Made by a program: the position numbers and the translations under genes
Shown: positions 42,178-50,332 of the stretch, in pieces
How the letters are laid out: every line of letters starts with the position of its first letter
How positions within the stretch are numbered: the stretch's first letter is position 1
The notes under the pieces: model-generated
The model's input: the letters and a program-made list of their open reading frames with translations, nothing else
What the model was told of the DNA's origin: nothing
The model's database searches: none
NCBI RefSeq assembly: GCF_020715565.1
Contig: NZ_CP085839.1
Location: 1-64,000 of the forward strand
Length of the DNA stretch: 64,000 nt
Direction of reading: 5' to 3'
Source of the DNA: Nocardioides sp. Kera G14
Lineage (GTDB): Bacteria > Actinomycetota > Actinomycetes > Propionibacteriales > Nocardioidaceae

Positions 42178-43866
42178 TCAGAGCGGAGGCGGCAGCCGGC
42201 GGGTGCCTGTCTCGGCGGTGGCCTCGATCGCGACTCCCAAGCGGAGCAGCTCCGTGTCCCTGTAGGCCTTCCCCGCGATCGTGAGGCCGACGGGCATGCC
42301 GATGTCGTCCATGACCCCCATCGGAACCGTGACGGTGGGGATGCCGAGGTGACGCGGGACGAGGTTGCCGTTGGCGACCCAGACGCCGTTGCGCCAGCCC
42401 GCATCGGCTGACACCTCGTTGACGTCCATGTCGGCCGGGCCGACGTCGGCGACGGCGGGGAAGACCACGGCGTCCAGGCCGAGCGAGTCCATCCACTCCT
42501 CGAGGTCGATCCGCCGGGTCTCCTCCAGACCGCGCACCCCGTCCGCCAGGTCAGGGATCTCGGTGAAGGACGCATAGGGATGCGCCTCGACGTGGCGGGG
42601 GTAGTCGGCGATGTCGTCCTCGAAGCCGGTGTAGCGATCCGCCAGCGCGCCGGGCGGGGCGGGAAAGATCGTGGCGCCGTCGACACCGACGAGCGTCGAG
42701 AGCGAGGAGTCGCCGTTGGCGGCGAGGAAGTCGTCCCATGCCCAGGCCGACAGGTCCCAGATCTCCGACCTCAGGAACTCCGGCGAGACCAATCCGCGTG
42801 TCCTGATCGTGGGTGCGCCCGCGCGGTCGCCCTCGTAGTTGGACACCACGGGGAAGTCCACCTCGACCACCTGAGCGCCGGCGGCCTCGAGATCGGCTCG
42901 CAGTGCTTCCCAGAGGGCGATGACGGACGGGCGGGTCGAGATCGCCTGGCCCGTCGGACCACCGATCCCCGTCGCCCCCACACCGGCCGAAGGGTCGGCG
43001 TTGAGGTACATCCGGGGGACACCCAGCACGACGCCCTCGAGCGAGGCGGAGGAGGGGAGGTCGACGTACGACGAGGGGCGGACGTCCGGGACGGACGGCA
43101 GCGTGACCCATGGCTGCGCCCGCCAGAAGTCGCCGCGGGTCTCGGGATCGGGAGCAACGATGACGTCGAGCACCTCGAGCAGGTCGACCATCGACCGCGT
43201 CTGGGGTACGACGACATCCATCGTCGGCACGAGGGGCCAGTTGCCCCGCACGGAGATCACGCCGCGTGACGGCGTGTAGGCGCACAGCGCGTTGTTGGTC
43301 GCCGGCCCGCGACCCGACGACCACGTCTCCTCTCCGAGTCCGAAGGCACAGAGGGAGGCAGCCGTGGCCGTGCCGGAACCGTTGGACGACCCTGAGGCGA
43401 ACGGCGCCGTCAGGTAGTCGCGGTTGTAGGGCGACTCGGCGCGACCGTAGAGGCCGCGCTGCATCCCGCCGTTGGCCATCGGTGGCATGTTCGTCTTGCC
43501 CAGGCAGATCGCCCCGCCGGCCCGGAGTCGGGCAACGGCGAACGCGTCCCACTGCGCCACGAGCCCGGCGAATGCTGGGGACCCGGACGCTGCGGTCAGT
43601 CCTTCAACGAGGTAGGAGTCCTTGGCGGTGTAGGGAATCCCATCCAGCGGCCCCAGCACCTCACCGCGAGCGCGACGGGCATCGGAGGCCGCCGCCTCGC
43701 TCAGCGCCGACGGGTTCGGCACGACCACCGAGTTCAGCTCCCCGTCGAGTGCAGCGATGCGCGACTGGTAGGCGGTGACGAGCTCGACGGCCGTCACCTC
43801 GCCGGAGGCAAGGGCGGAGCGGAGCTGAGGAACGGAGGCTTCGACGACGTCGTACGCCCGGGCCAT
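42178..43866 (-). CDS. Amidase-signature hydrolase
   Basis: 562-aa amidase-signature enzyme. The catalytic Lys is in IPYTAKDSYLVEG (~80). The Gly/Ser-rich signature appears as ASGSSNGSGTATAAS (cis-Ser), and the nucleophile region as EETWSSGRGPATNNALCAYTPSRG, where the usual GGS-I-R-P reads WSSGRGP. Members hydrolyse amides of diverse size. The altered signature suggests an unusual substrate, and the acid/amide specificity cannot be read. There is no signal peptide. The C-terminus contains PTVTVPMGVMDDIGMPVGLTIAG, normal for the family. Confidence 0.88.
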   Translation of the reverse strand: MARAYDVVEASVPQLRSALASGEVTAVELVTAYQSRIAALDGELNSVVVPNPSALSEAAASDARRARGEVLGPLDGIPYTAKDSYLVEGLTAASGSPAFAGLVAQWDAFAVARLRAGGAICLGKTNMPPMANGGMQRGLYGRAESPYNRDYLTAPFASGSSNGSGTATAASLCAFGLGEETWSSGRGPATNNALCAYTPSRGVISVRGNWPLVPTMDVVVPQTRSMVDLLEVLDVIVAPDPETRGDFWRAQPWVTLPSVPDVRPSSYVDLPSSASLEGVVLGVPRMYLNADPSAGVGATGIGGPTGQAISTRPSVIALWEALRADLEAAGAQVVEVDFPVVSNYEGDRAGAPTIRTRGLVSPEFLRSEIWDLSAWAWDDFLAANGDSSLSTLVGVDGATIFPAPPGALADRYTGFEDDIADYPRHVEAHPYASFTEIPDLADGVRGLEETRRIDLEEWMDSLGLDAVVFPAVADVGPADMDVNEVSADAGWRNGVWVANGNLVPRHLGIPTVTVPMGVMDDIGMPVGLTIAGKAYRDTELLRLGVAIEATAETGTRRLPPPL

Positions 43867-43875
43867 GGGGAGCGG

Positions 43876-44280
43876 TCAGGCCTTGCCCTTGAGCGCCTTC
43901 GGGATCTCCTTGCCCTGCGCGATCGCGCGCTCGGGTGCCTTGACCCGCTTGACCTTGCGGATGCCGATGAGGACGCAGATCACGGCGAGCAGGACATAGA
44001 AGCCGAAGACGATCAGGAAGGCCCACTGGAGGTCCAGGCCCGAACCGTTCCAGTGGATCAGGAAGGCGACCGCGATCGAGAACATGATGATCGCCAGCAC
44101 CAGCAGGAAGCCGGCGACGGCGAAGAGCGCCGCGCCGACGCCACCGTTGGTGACACTGACCTTGATCTCGGACTTCGCCAGCTCGATCTCCTTCGAGATC
44201 AGCGTCGAGATGTCACGGCTGGCATCGGCGACGAGACGGCCGATGGTGGGCTCGGCCTCGGGCGCGCTCTGGTGCGTCAT
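43876..44280 (-). CDS. Holin-X-like actinobacterial membrane protein
   Basis: 134-aa protein of the PF07332-type family (Actinobacterial Holin-X, often annotated phage holin). It has an N-terminal amphipathic region TIGRLVADASRDISTLISKEIELAKSEIK, two TM helices (~48-75 and 84-105) and a basic C-terminal tail. It is a chromosomal membrane protein that often sits near marP in actinobacteria; there is no prophage context. The function is unknown. It lies 9 bp upstream of the amidase gene on the same strand. Confidence 0.85.
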   Translation of the reverse strand: MTHQSAPEAEPTIGRLVADASRDISTLISKEIELAKSEIKVSVTNGGVGAALFAVAGFLLVLAIIMFSIAVAFLIHWNGSGLDLQWAFLIVFGFYVLLAVICVLIGIRKVKRVKAPERAIAQGKEIPKALKGKA

Positions 44281-44294
44281 GTGGGCGACATTAC

Positions 44295-44300
44295 TAGGGT
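44295..44300 (+). promoter_or_regulatory. -10 hexamer of the first vWA gene
   Basis: TAGGGT lies 38 bp before the ATG; a GGGAGA ribosome site follows at 44329-44334. The leader (TAGGGTGTGC...CTTCTGCTCGGGAGA) resembles that of the paralogous gene at 59968 (TAGTGTGCG...TTCTTCTCGGGAG). Confidence 0.4.
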
Positions 44301-44338
44301 GTGCTCCGGGACCGTCCCTCTTCTGCTCGGGAGATCAC

Positions 44339-46225
44339 ATGGGGTTTGTTGTTCGGCTGCTGCTCGCGGCCGTCACCACGATGATGCTGGCGCCTGCCGC
44401 GCTCGTCGTGCCGTCGTACGCCGCCGAGGGCACCGGCGGGGACGACCAGGGCCAGAGCCGGATGCTCCTGGTGCTCGACTCCTCGGGCTCGATGAAGGAG
44501 CAGGCCGCCGGCGGCACCAAGATCCAGGCGGCCCGCAAGGCGCTGGCCAAGGTGATCAGTGGCCTGCCGGACGAGGCGGAGGTCGGCATGCGGGTCTTCG
44601 GCTCGAAGGTCTTCAGCCGTACCGATCCGGGCGCCTGCAACGACACCGAGTTGGTCGTGCCGATCGGCACCGACAACCGCGACGCGCTCTCGAGCGCCGC
44701 GACCGCCTACAAGCCCTACGGAGAGACGCCGATCCCGGTGGCCCTCAAGGAGGCTGCCAAGGACCTCGGCAGCGACGGCGCGCGCTCGATCGTCCTCGTC
44801 TCGGACGGGGAGTCGACGTGTGGTGACCCGTGCCCGGTCGCCAAGCAGGTCTCGAAGTCCGGCGTCGACCTGACCATCAATGTGGTCGGTCTCGCCGTCT
44901 CCGGCAAGGCGCGCGAGCAGCTCAAGTGCATCGCCGACAACGGCGGCGGCACCTACTACGACGCGGATTCGGCGGCGGAGATCGAGTCGACTCTCGAGCA
45001 TGTGGCCACACGCTCCCTGCGGCCCTTCACCTATCAGGGAACGCCGATCGTCGGCGGCTCGGAGCAGTCACCGACCCCGATCACGGCCGGCGAGTGGACG
45101 GACACCCTGGCAGGGCAGGGCGCGAAGAAGAGCTACGCCTACGAGCTCAAGGACCCCGGCACCGACGTCCGCTTCGTCTTCTACCTGCAGGACGAACACC
45201 GCACGAGCGCGGCGATGTACGTGAAGGCCTACGCCCCCGACGGCACGGAGTGCGACTCCGTGTCCACCATGTCCCAGCGGACCTTCGACGTCCGCGACGT
45301 CATGTCGGCTCAGGCCCGGATCGGCGGCCTCTCCAAGGACTGTGACGAACCGGGCACCTACCGTTTCGAGGTCTACCGTGACAATGCTGCGACCTCCGAG
45401 GTGCCGATCGGCCTGCGCGTCCTCGAGGAGCCCACGGTGGACGATCCCGGCTGGACCACCCCCGACCTCAAGGCCACTGCTCAACCGGCGCCCGCTGCCG
45501 CAGGCGCGGCGTCGCCACTCACCGGAGGCCAGTCCTTCCTGAACGCGCCGCTGGTCGAGCCGGGCTCGTACTCCGGCACGATCGTTGCCGGAGAGTCCGA
45601 CCTCGTCCGCGTCCATCTCGACTACGGCCAGTCGCTCAAGGTGGGCATCGCCTTTCCTGCGGTCACTGCCGCCATGGCGAAGGCGCTGGACGCCGGCACC
45701 ATCTGGGACAGCCAGGCCCGGGTCGTCCTCTACGACCCGACCTGGTCGCAGCTCCCTCCCGCCTCGGACGCGAAGTCCAGCGATCTCGCGGGGATCAACA
45801 CCTCCAGCAAGCCGGAGGCGACTGCGCTGTACGACGCCACCTCGCCCGTCACCGCGGCCGCCGATGACTCCTTCACCAGCACGGGCGGCAGCACGTCGCG
45901 TGCAGGTGACTACTTCGTCGGTGTCTCGATGGCGTCTGCTGACAACTCGGTGGAGTACCCCTTCACGTTGACCATCGCGGTCGAGGGGACCGCCCAGCAG
46001 GGCCCCATGTTCGCAGACGGTGGCGGCTCAGCCTCGCCGTCGGCCTCGGCCACCACGAGTGCCGATCCCGGTGACGCGGCCCCCACGCCGGCCGCGAAGG
46101 ATGAGGGCGGCGCCCCCGCGGGCCTGTTGATCCTGCTCGCGGTGGTCATCGTCGCCGTGCTCGGTGGCGGCAGTTGGTGGTGGAGCCGGCGCAACGCGTC
46201 AGTCGGTGGCCCGCCGGCGCCATGA
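44339..46225 (+). CDS. vWA-domain surface protein, copy 1
   Basis: 628-aa exported, C-terminally anchored protein. The signal peptide is residues 1-28. The vWA domain (~40-235) has the MIDAS triad: DSSGS in LLVLDSSGSMKE, an inner Thr, and Asp in LVSDGESTCGDPC. Two C-terminal beta domains (~270-400 and ~425-570) resemble bacterial pre-peptidase-like modules (SYSGTIVAGESDLVRVHLDYGQSLKVG). A Pro/Ala/Ser linker leads to a C-terminal TM helix (~595-615) and a short basic tail. vWA domains bind protein ligands via a metal. The position at the edge of a Tad pilus cluster suggests a surface adhesion role (inference). A paralog with the same layout is at 59968-61830. I chose the ATG at 44339 because it gives the signal peptide. 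Confidence 0.88.
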   Translation: MGFVVRLLLAAVTTMMLAPAALVVPSYAAEGTGGDDQGQSRMLLVLDSSGSMKEQAAGGTKIQAARKALAKVISGLPDEAEVGMRVFGSKVFSRTDPGACNDTELVVPIGTDNRDALSSAATAYKPYGETPIPVALKEAAKDLGSDGARSIVLVSDGESTCGDPCPVAKQVSKSGVDLTINVVGLAVSGKAREQLKCIADNGGGTYYDADSAAEIESTLEHVATRSLRPFTYQGTPIVGGSEQSPTPITAGEWTDTLAGQGAKKSYAYELKDPGTDVRFVFYLQDEHRTSAAMYVKAYAPDGTECDSVSTMSQRTFDVRDVMSAQARIGGLSKDCDEPGTYRFEVYRDNAATSEVPIGLRVLEEPTVDDPGWTTPDLKATAQPAPAAAGAASPLTGGQSFLNAPLVEPGSYSGTIVAGESDLVRVHLDYGQSLKVGIAFPAVTAAMAKALDAGTIWDSQARVVLYDPTWSQLPPASDAKSSDLAGINTSSKPEATALYDATSPVTAAADDSFTSTGGSTSRAGDYFVGVSMASADNSVEYPFTLTIAVEGTAQQGPMFADGGGSASPSASATTSADPGDAAPTPAAKDEGGAPAGLLILLAVVIVAVLGGGSWWWSRRNASVGGPPAP

Positions 46226-46795
46226 GGTGATCCGCTCGGGCAGGTCGCCCACGGCGGGATGCAGCAGCGCGGCCGCGACCAGGAACAGGATGCCGAGGAT
46301 GATCATGGCCGTCGCCGTGAAGGGCGGGACGGTCGTCGACGGCATCGCCCACAGTGGCCCGTACGTCGTCGCGTCGGTGCACAGCAGCGAAGCCCTGCTG
46401 GGCCGACCCAGGAAGACGGCCGGCAGGATCGGACCGCCGTCGACGACCCGTGAGCCGTAGACCGACATGTCCGCCGGGTGGGGCGGCAGCGTGGCGCCGC
46501 GGAGCGAGCAGCCCAACGCCGACAGGCTCGGGGGGTGCCGCCGGTCGGGGATCGCGGCGTAGAGGACCCAGGTGTTCTGGAAGAAGTGGATCTCCGGGAG
46601 AGCGGTCCGGCCCGGCACGGTGACCCGGACCGGGTCTGGTTCGTCGACCGTGTTGGCCCAGGTTCCGAAGCCGATCAGGGCTGCGCCGACGACCGAGATG
46701 AGCAGCCCGGCAAAGGCTCGCCGTCGGCGTACGAGCGCGGAGTTGCGACGACGTGGCGGCAGCAATCTCCCCGACCGCATTGGCAGCAGGTCCAT
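46199..46795 (-). CDS. Two-TM membrane protein, paralog of 57027-57587
   Basis: 198-aa protein, not matched to a named family. It has an Arg-rich cytoplasmic N-terminus, TM1 (~28-48), an outside domain with two cysteines (SALGCSLRG and SLLCTDATTYG), and TM2 near the C-terminus (~160-182) with a basic tail. The outer domain shares the pattern LPxxxFFxxTxVxY...LGC...S-x-x-SLxC with the membrane protein encoded at 57027-57587, marking a small paralog family tied to this pilus locus. Its end overlaps the vWA gene by 27 bp, tail to tail. Confidence 0.75.
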   Translation of the reverse strand: MDLLPMRSGRLLPPRRRNSALVRRRRAFAGLLISVVGAALIGFGTWANTVDEPDPVRVTVPGRTALPEIHFFQNTWVLYAAIPDRRHPPSLSALGCSLRGATLPPHPADMSVYGSRVVDGGPILPAVFLGRPSRASLLCTDATTYGPLWAMPSTTVPPFTATAMIILGILFLVAAALLHPAVGDLPERITSWRRRATD

Positions 46796-46873
46796 AGTCC
46801 CTTAACCTAGCCCCAGCCGGGATGTGGAACCGGTCGCGCCTGGACACTCGGGATCTGGCAAAGGGGGGCCTAC

Positions 46874-47692
46874 ATGACCCTGCACATCAGTCTGATGTGC
46901 AGGGGCGGAGATGATCGACGCGGATTCGCGTCGTGGGGAACATGGGGGTTCCTGCCCGCGGACGATCCGGTGGCGCTCGCCACCGACCCGTCCTTGCGGT
47001 CGAGTGACGTCTCCCACGTCCTGGTCCTCGCTCCTGCCGAGCTGGCCGCGGAGGCACGACTCGCCGCGACGGCCGTCGGTGCCGTACGTCCCGACCTTGC
47101 CCTCAACGTGGACACGTCCGTCCGCTCCGTGGGCGCGCTGGTCTCGGCGGTGCAGGCCGTGCCGGACATCGCCTCGTCGGCGGCAGAGGTGCGCGAGACC
47201 GTACGCCGGCGCCTGCTCGCGAGCATCAGCGGAGCGTGGCTCCCCAGCGTCACCAAGCTCGCCAACCCGAACCCCGGCATGGGCCTTCACATCCGTTCGC
47301 TGGTGGCGCGAGGCGCTGGCTTCATCGCCCTGCGCGACGATCCGGCATGGGTGGCGCAGCTTCCGCTGAAGCAGCAGGCCAGCCATCGAATCTCGCACCT
47401 CGCCGAGGGTGACGCCGTGTGCTTCGGTGAGCTTCCCGAGCCCGCCATCTCTGCCCTCTTCGGCTTCGGCCTGACGCAACGGCCCACCCGGGTCGACTCG
47501 TTGCCCGATGTCGCGGGGGAGTGGGGTTCGGCCGAGGCGGTCGAGTTCGTGCTGCGCGCCCCCGTCGTCTCGCGGCCCCGACTCGGGACCTGCGCAGTCT
47601 GCGGCGATCCCGTCTGGGAACGCACCTGTCCCTTCTGTCATGCCGGCCTCAGGGGCGCAGCCCCGACGACCTCCTCGGGAGCCCTCCAGTGA
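46874..47692 (+). CDS. Tad-operon zinc-ribbon protein of unknown function
   Basis: 272-aa cytoplasmic protein without TM segments. A conserved-looking opening is RGFASWGTWGFLPADDP. The middle is helical, with RETVRRRLLASISGAWLPSVTKL. The C-terminus is a zinc ribbon, C-x2-C-x8-C-x2-C (CAVCGDPVWERTCPFC). I do not recognise a named family. It is the first gene of the pilus operon and overlaps cpaB by 4 bp (GTGA), so its product is made with the assembly machinery. AAGGGGGGCC precedes the ATG. A perfect 12-bp palindrome covers codons 2-10. Confidence 0.75.
   Translation: MTLHISLMCRGGDDRRGFASWGTWGFLPADDPVALATDPSLRSSDVSHVLVLAPAELAAEARLAATAVGAVRPDLALNVDTSVRSVGALVSAVQAVPDIASSAAEVRETVRRRLLASISGAWLPSVTKLANPNPGMGLHIRSLVARGAGFIALRDDPAWVAQLPLKQQASHRISHLAEGDAVCFGELPEPAISALFGFGLTQRPTRVDSLPDVAGEWGSAEAVEFVLRAPVVSRPRLGTCAVCGDPVWERTCPFCHAGLRGAAPTTSSGALQ
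46878..46904 (+). promoter_or_regulatory. 12-bp perfect inverted repeat at the start of the Tad operon
   Basis: CCCTGCACATCA (46878-46889), GTC loop, TGATGTGCAGGG (46893-46904). It lies directly after the start codon of the first pilus-operon gene. As RNA it forms a very stable hairpin at the ribosome entry; as DNA it is a strong dyad. Confidence 0.7.
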
Positions 47693-48408
47693 ATCCACGC
47701 CAACGGCGCGGTGTCCTCTTCCTCCTCGCCGCTGGGGCCCTTGCCCTCGCGGTCTTCTTCGCCGTCAACCGGTACGTCGCACAGGTCGACAGCCAGGTCG
47801 GCCCGAAGATCACGGTCTACCGGGTCTCGAAGCCCATCACCGCCTACAGCCCACTCGGTGCGGACAACCTCGAGGCCATCGAGGTGCCGAAGCGGTGGGC
47901 CGCGCCGACGGCCGTCGGTGACCTGAAGGAGCTCGAGGGCCGGCGCGTGGGCTTCCCGCTCTCCAGCGGCACGGTCGTCACGTCGGACATGCTCATCCCG
48001 CCGACCGACCTCAGCCCGACCGAGCGTGAGATCGCCATCAACGTCGACTCGGTGACCGGCGTCGCAGGACGGATCCGGCCGGGTGACCGCGTGGACGTCG
48101 TGGCCGTGTTCGCCGAGGTCCCCGGCCTGCCCAAGCAGGTGCGCGAGCTGGTGCAGAACGTCCGGATCGTCTCCATCGGCGGCTCGCAGACCGTCTCCGA
48201 CGACAAGGGCAACGACAACGACGTCATCCCCGTGACCCTTGCCCTCGAGCCCAAGGACATGCTCGCCGTCACCTATGCGTCGGCCTTCGCCCAGGAGGTC
48301 CGACTCGTGGCCCTCCCCGGGGACGTGGGCGCCAACCGGTCCCAGGACGTGCAGGACTACGACGCCGGCGATCTCGGCGGCAAGGCGATTCCGGAGGAGG
48401 CCAAGTGA
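47689..48408 (+). CDS. cpaB: Flp pilus assembly protein CpaB/RcpC
   Basis: 239-aa protein with one N-terminal TM helix (~8-28), a SAF domain (~38-105: KITVYRVSKPITAYSPLGADNLEAIEVP and the following strand) and a CpaB/RcpC C-terminal domain (AINVDSVTGVAGRIRPGDRVDVVAVF). It is part of the Tad secretion apparatus; in organisms without an outer membrane it probably stabilises the pilus at the wall. It starts with GTG in a 4-bp overlap with the zinc-ribbon gene and overlaps tadZ likewise. Confidence 0.92.
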   Translation: MNPRQRRGVLFLLAAGALALAVFFAVNRYVAQVDSQVGPKITVYRVSKPITAYSPLGADNLEAIEVPKRWAAPTAVGDLKELEGRRVGFPLSSGTVVTSDMLIPPTDLSPTEREIAINVDSVTGVAGRIRPGDRVDVVAVFAEVPGLPKQVRELVQNVRIVSIGGSQTVSDDKGNDNDVIPVTLALEPKDMLAVTYASAFAQEVRLVALPGDVGANRSQDVQDYDAGDLGGKAIPEEAK

Positions 48409-50000
48409 CCACCATCGTCCTGGGAGCAACGGATCAGGCCGTCGTCTCGGAACTGCGACGAGCACTCAACGAGGTGCCGGACGCGGACATCGCCGGTATC
48501 GGCGAGTCCACGCCTGAGGTGTCCGCCCTCGCGATGCGCCTCCAGGCCGAGGTCGTGATCCTGCACGACGCGCTCGGGCCCGAAAGCGCCCCCGACGTCG
48601 TACGCGACATCGTCTCCCGTACGCCGGCCACCGCTGTCCTGGTGGTGAACTCCAGCGGCGACGTGGCCAGTGCGCTCGCCACGATGGAGGCCGGCGCCAA
48701 GGGCGTGATCTCCTGGCCCATGCTGCACGAGGACATCGTGTCCAAGGTGACCGCCGCGGCCGAATGGTCCGGTCGGATGGGGTCCCTGCTCTCCGGCGCC
48801 ACGGTGGACACCGAGCGCGAGCTCGGCCGTCATGGCCGGGTGACCGCCTTCACCGGCGCGAAGGGCGGCGTCGGTACGACGACAGTCGCGACCCACCTCG
48901 CGCTCGACCTCAAGCGACGTGTTCCCGGCACGAAGGTCTGCATCGTCGACCTTGACCTCCAGGCCGGCGACGTCGCAGGGATCCTCGAAGCACGCCAGCG
49001 GGTCTCCATCGCCGACGTCGCGAAGGTCGCCGAGGACCTCTCGCCGGCCACCGTCCTCGACGCGCTGGTCGAGCACGAGTCCGGCGTCTCCCTGCTCCTG
49101 GCACCACCCCAGGTCGCCGACAGTGAGTTCGTGACGCCCACGTCCGTGCGCGCCATCCTCGGGATGCTGCGCCGTGAGTTCGACGCGATCATCGTGGACG
49201 GCGGTGCCCACGTGACACCGGCGCAGGCCGCCGCGGTGGAGATCGCGGACGAGGCGATCGTGCTCGTGACGCCGGACGTGCTCGCCATGCGCGCCTTCCG
49301 TCGCGCCGTGACGGACTGGGAGGGGCTCGGCGTCCGCACCGAGGCCGACCTCCGGGTGCTGGTGAACCGCGTCTCGCGTGACGACGTCCTCAACGTCGAC
49401 GCCATCGCGAAGTTGACCAGCGCCCCGCTGGTCTCCACCAGCCTGCCCGCGATGTTCCGCCGTCTGGAGCGGGGGGTGAACGCACGCAACCCGGAGGAGG
49501 TCCGGGAGTCGGTCTGGTGGGATGCACTGGAGAAGATCGGTGCCGAGATCGGCGTCGTCACTGCCGCCCAACCGCCTGCAGCAGTCGGGTCCGAGCCCGG
49601 CAGGCGCAGGTCCGCGGCGCGGCCCGCCCGCTCCGCGCGAGGAGGCCGCCGCAACCGGGACAAGCAGGGCGGCCAGGCGGCGGTCGAGACGGTCGCCGTC
49701 ATGCCGCTCGTCCTGGTGATCGTCCTCTTGGTCTGGCAACTCGGCCTGACGGCCTTCACGTTCACCTGGGCGGACCACGCCTCCAATGTCGCTGCGCGCA
49801 CCTACTCGATGGGCGCCTCGGATGCGGAGGTCCGCGAGGCGGCCCGTGATGCCGCCCCCTCGGGTTGGGGGTCGCGGGTCGACGTGAGCATCGCCGGGGG
49901 CACGGTGACGGTGAGCACTCAGGTCCCGCTCCTGTGTCTGCGCTGCGGTGCCCTGCCGGCCTCGATCAGCCAGAGCACCAAGGTGGTGCAGGAGCCGTGA
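48405..50000 (+). CDS. TadZ/CpaE ATPase fused to a TadE-like pseudopilin
   Basis: 531-aa fusion. Residues ~1-120 are the response-regulator-like receiver fold of CpaE/TadZ. About 135-390 are the MinD/ParA-like ATPase with the deviant Walker A FTGAKGGVGTTTVATHLALDL (~147-167) and DLDLQAGDV; it marks the assembly site at the cell pole. After a basic linker (~395-420, RRR...RGGRRNRDKQ) comes a TadE pseudopilin: Gly423 / Gln424 with Glu428 at +5 (GGQAAVETV), a TM helix PLVLVIVLLVWQLGL, and a mature domain to residue 531. The two are usually separate genes. No in-frame start codon lies near the junction, so a true fusion is read. The motif could allow prepilin peptidase to split the chain. Confidence 0.88.
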   Translation: MTTIVLGATDQAVVSELRRALNEVPDADIAGIGESTPEVSALAMRLQAEVVILHDALGPESAPDVVRDIVSRTPATAVLVVNSSGDVASALATMEAGAKGVISWPMLHEDIVSKVTAAAEWSGRMGSLLSGATVDTERELGRHGRVTAFTGAKGGVGTTTVATHLALDLKRRVPGTKVCIVDLDLQAGDVAGILEARQRVSIADVAKVAEDLSPATVLDALVEHESGVSLLLAPPQVADSEFVTPTSVRAILGMLRREFDAIIVDGGAHVTPAQAAAVEIADEAIVLVTPDVLAMRAFRRAVTDWEGLGVRTEADLRVLVNRVSRDDVLNVDAIAKLTSAPLVSTSLPAMFRRLERGVNARNPEEVRESVWWDALEKIGAEIGVVTAAQPPAAVGSEPGRRRSAARPARSARGGRRNRDKQGGQAAVETVAVMPLVLVIVLLVWQLGLTAFTFTWADHASNVAARTYSMGASDAEVREAARDAAPSGWGSRVDVSIAGGTVTVSTQVPLLCLRCGALPASISQSTKVVQEP

Positions 50001-50332
50001 GCAGGCGATCTCGGGGTGGACGCGGCTCGGCCAGCATCGAGCTGGTGGCGATGGTTCCGATCCTGCTCGTCGTGGCACTGGTGGTGCTGCAGCTCGGCGT
50101 CGCCGCCTGGACAGCGGCCGAGGCCCAGGAGGCCGCTCGGCAGGCGGCGCGTGCGAAGAGCCTCGGTGAGTCGGCCTCCAGCGCGGCGGAGGATGCCCTG
50201 CCCGGCGCGCTGTCGGTGGCCTCGATCGGTGTCTCGGGGGAGACGGTGACGCTGCAGGTGCAGGTGCCGCGGGTCTCGCCGCTGCCCGTCTTCACCGTGA
50301 CCCGCGACGCGACGATGCCGGAGCAGCCATGA
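49997..50332 (+). CDS. tadE: TadE-family pseudopilin
   Basis: 111-aa minor pilin-like protein. The leader RRSRGGRG ends at Gly10, followed by SASIE with Glu15 at +5 (prepilin peptidase site G^SASIE), then TM helix LVAMVPILLVVALVVLQLGVAAW (~16-38) and a small extracellular domain. TadE proteins assist pilus assembly in Tad systems. GTG start overlaps the previous stop; the end overlaps tadA. Confidence 0.92.
   Translation: MSRRSRGGRGSASIELVAMVPILLVVALVVLQLGVAAWTAAEAQEAARQAARAKSLGESASSAAEDALPGALSVASIGVSGETVTLQVQVPRVSPLPVFTVTRDATMPEQP

Noticed and set aside
43876..44280. Phage holin implying a prophage
   Set aside because: The holin-X-like family is a chromosomal actinobacterial membrane protein; no other phage genes, integrase or att sites are nearby.
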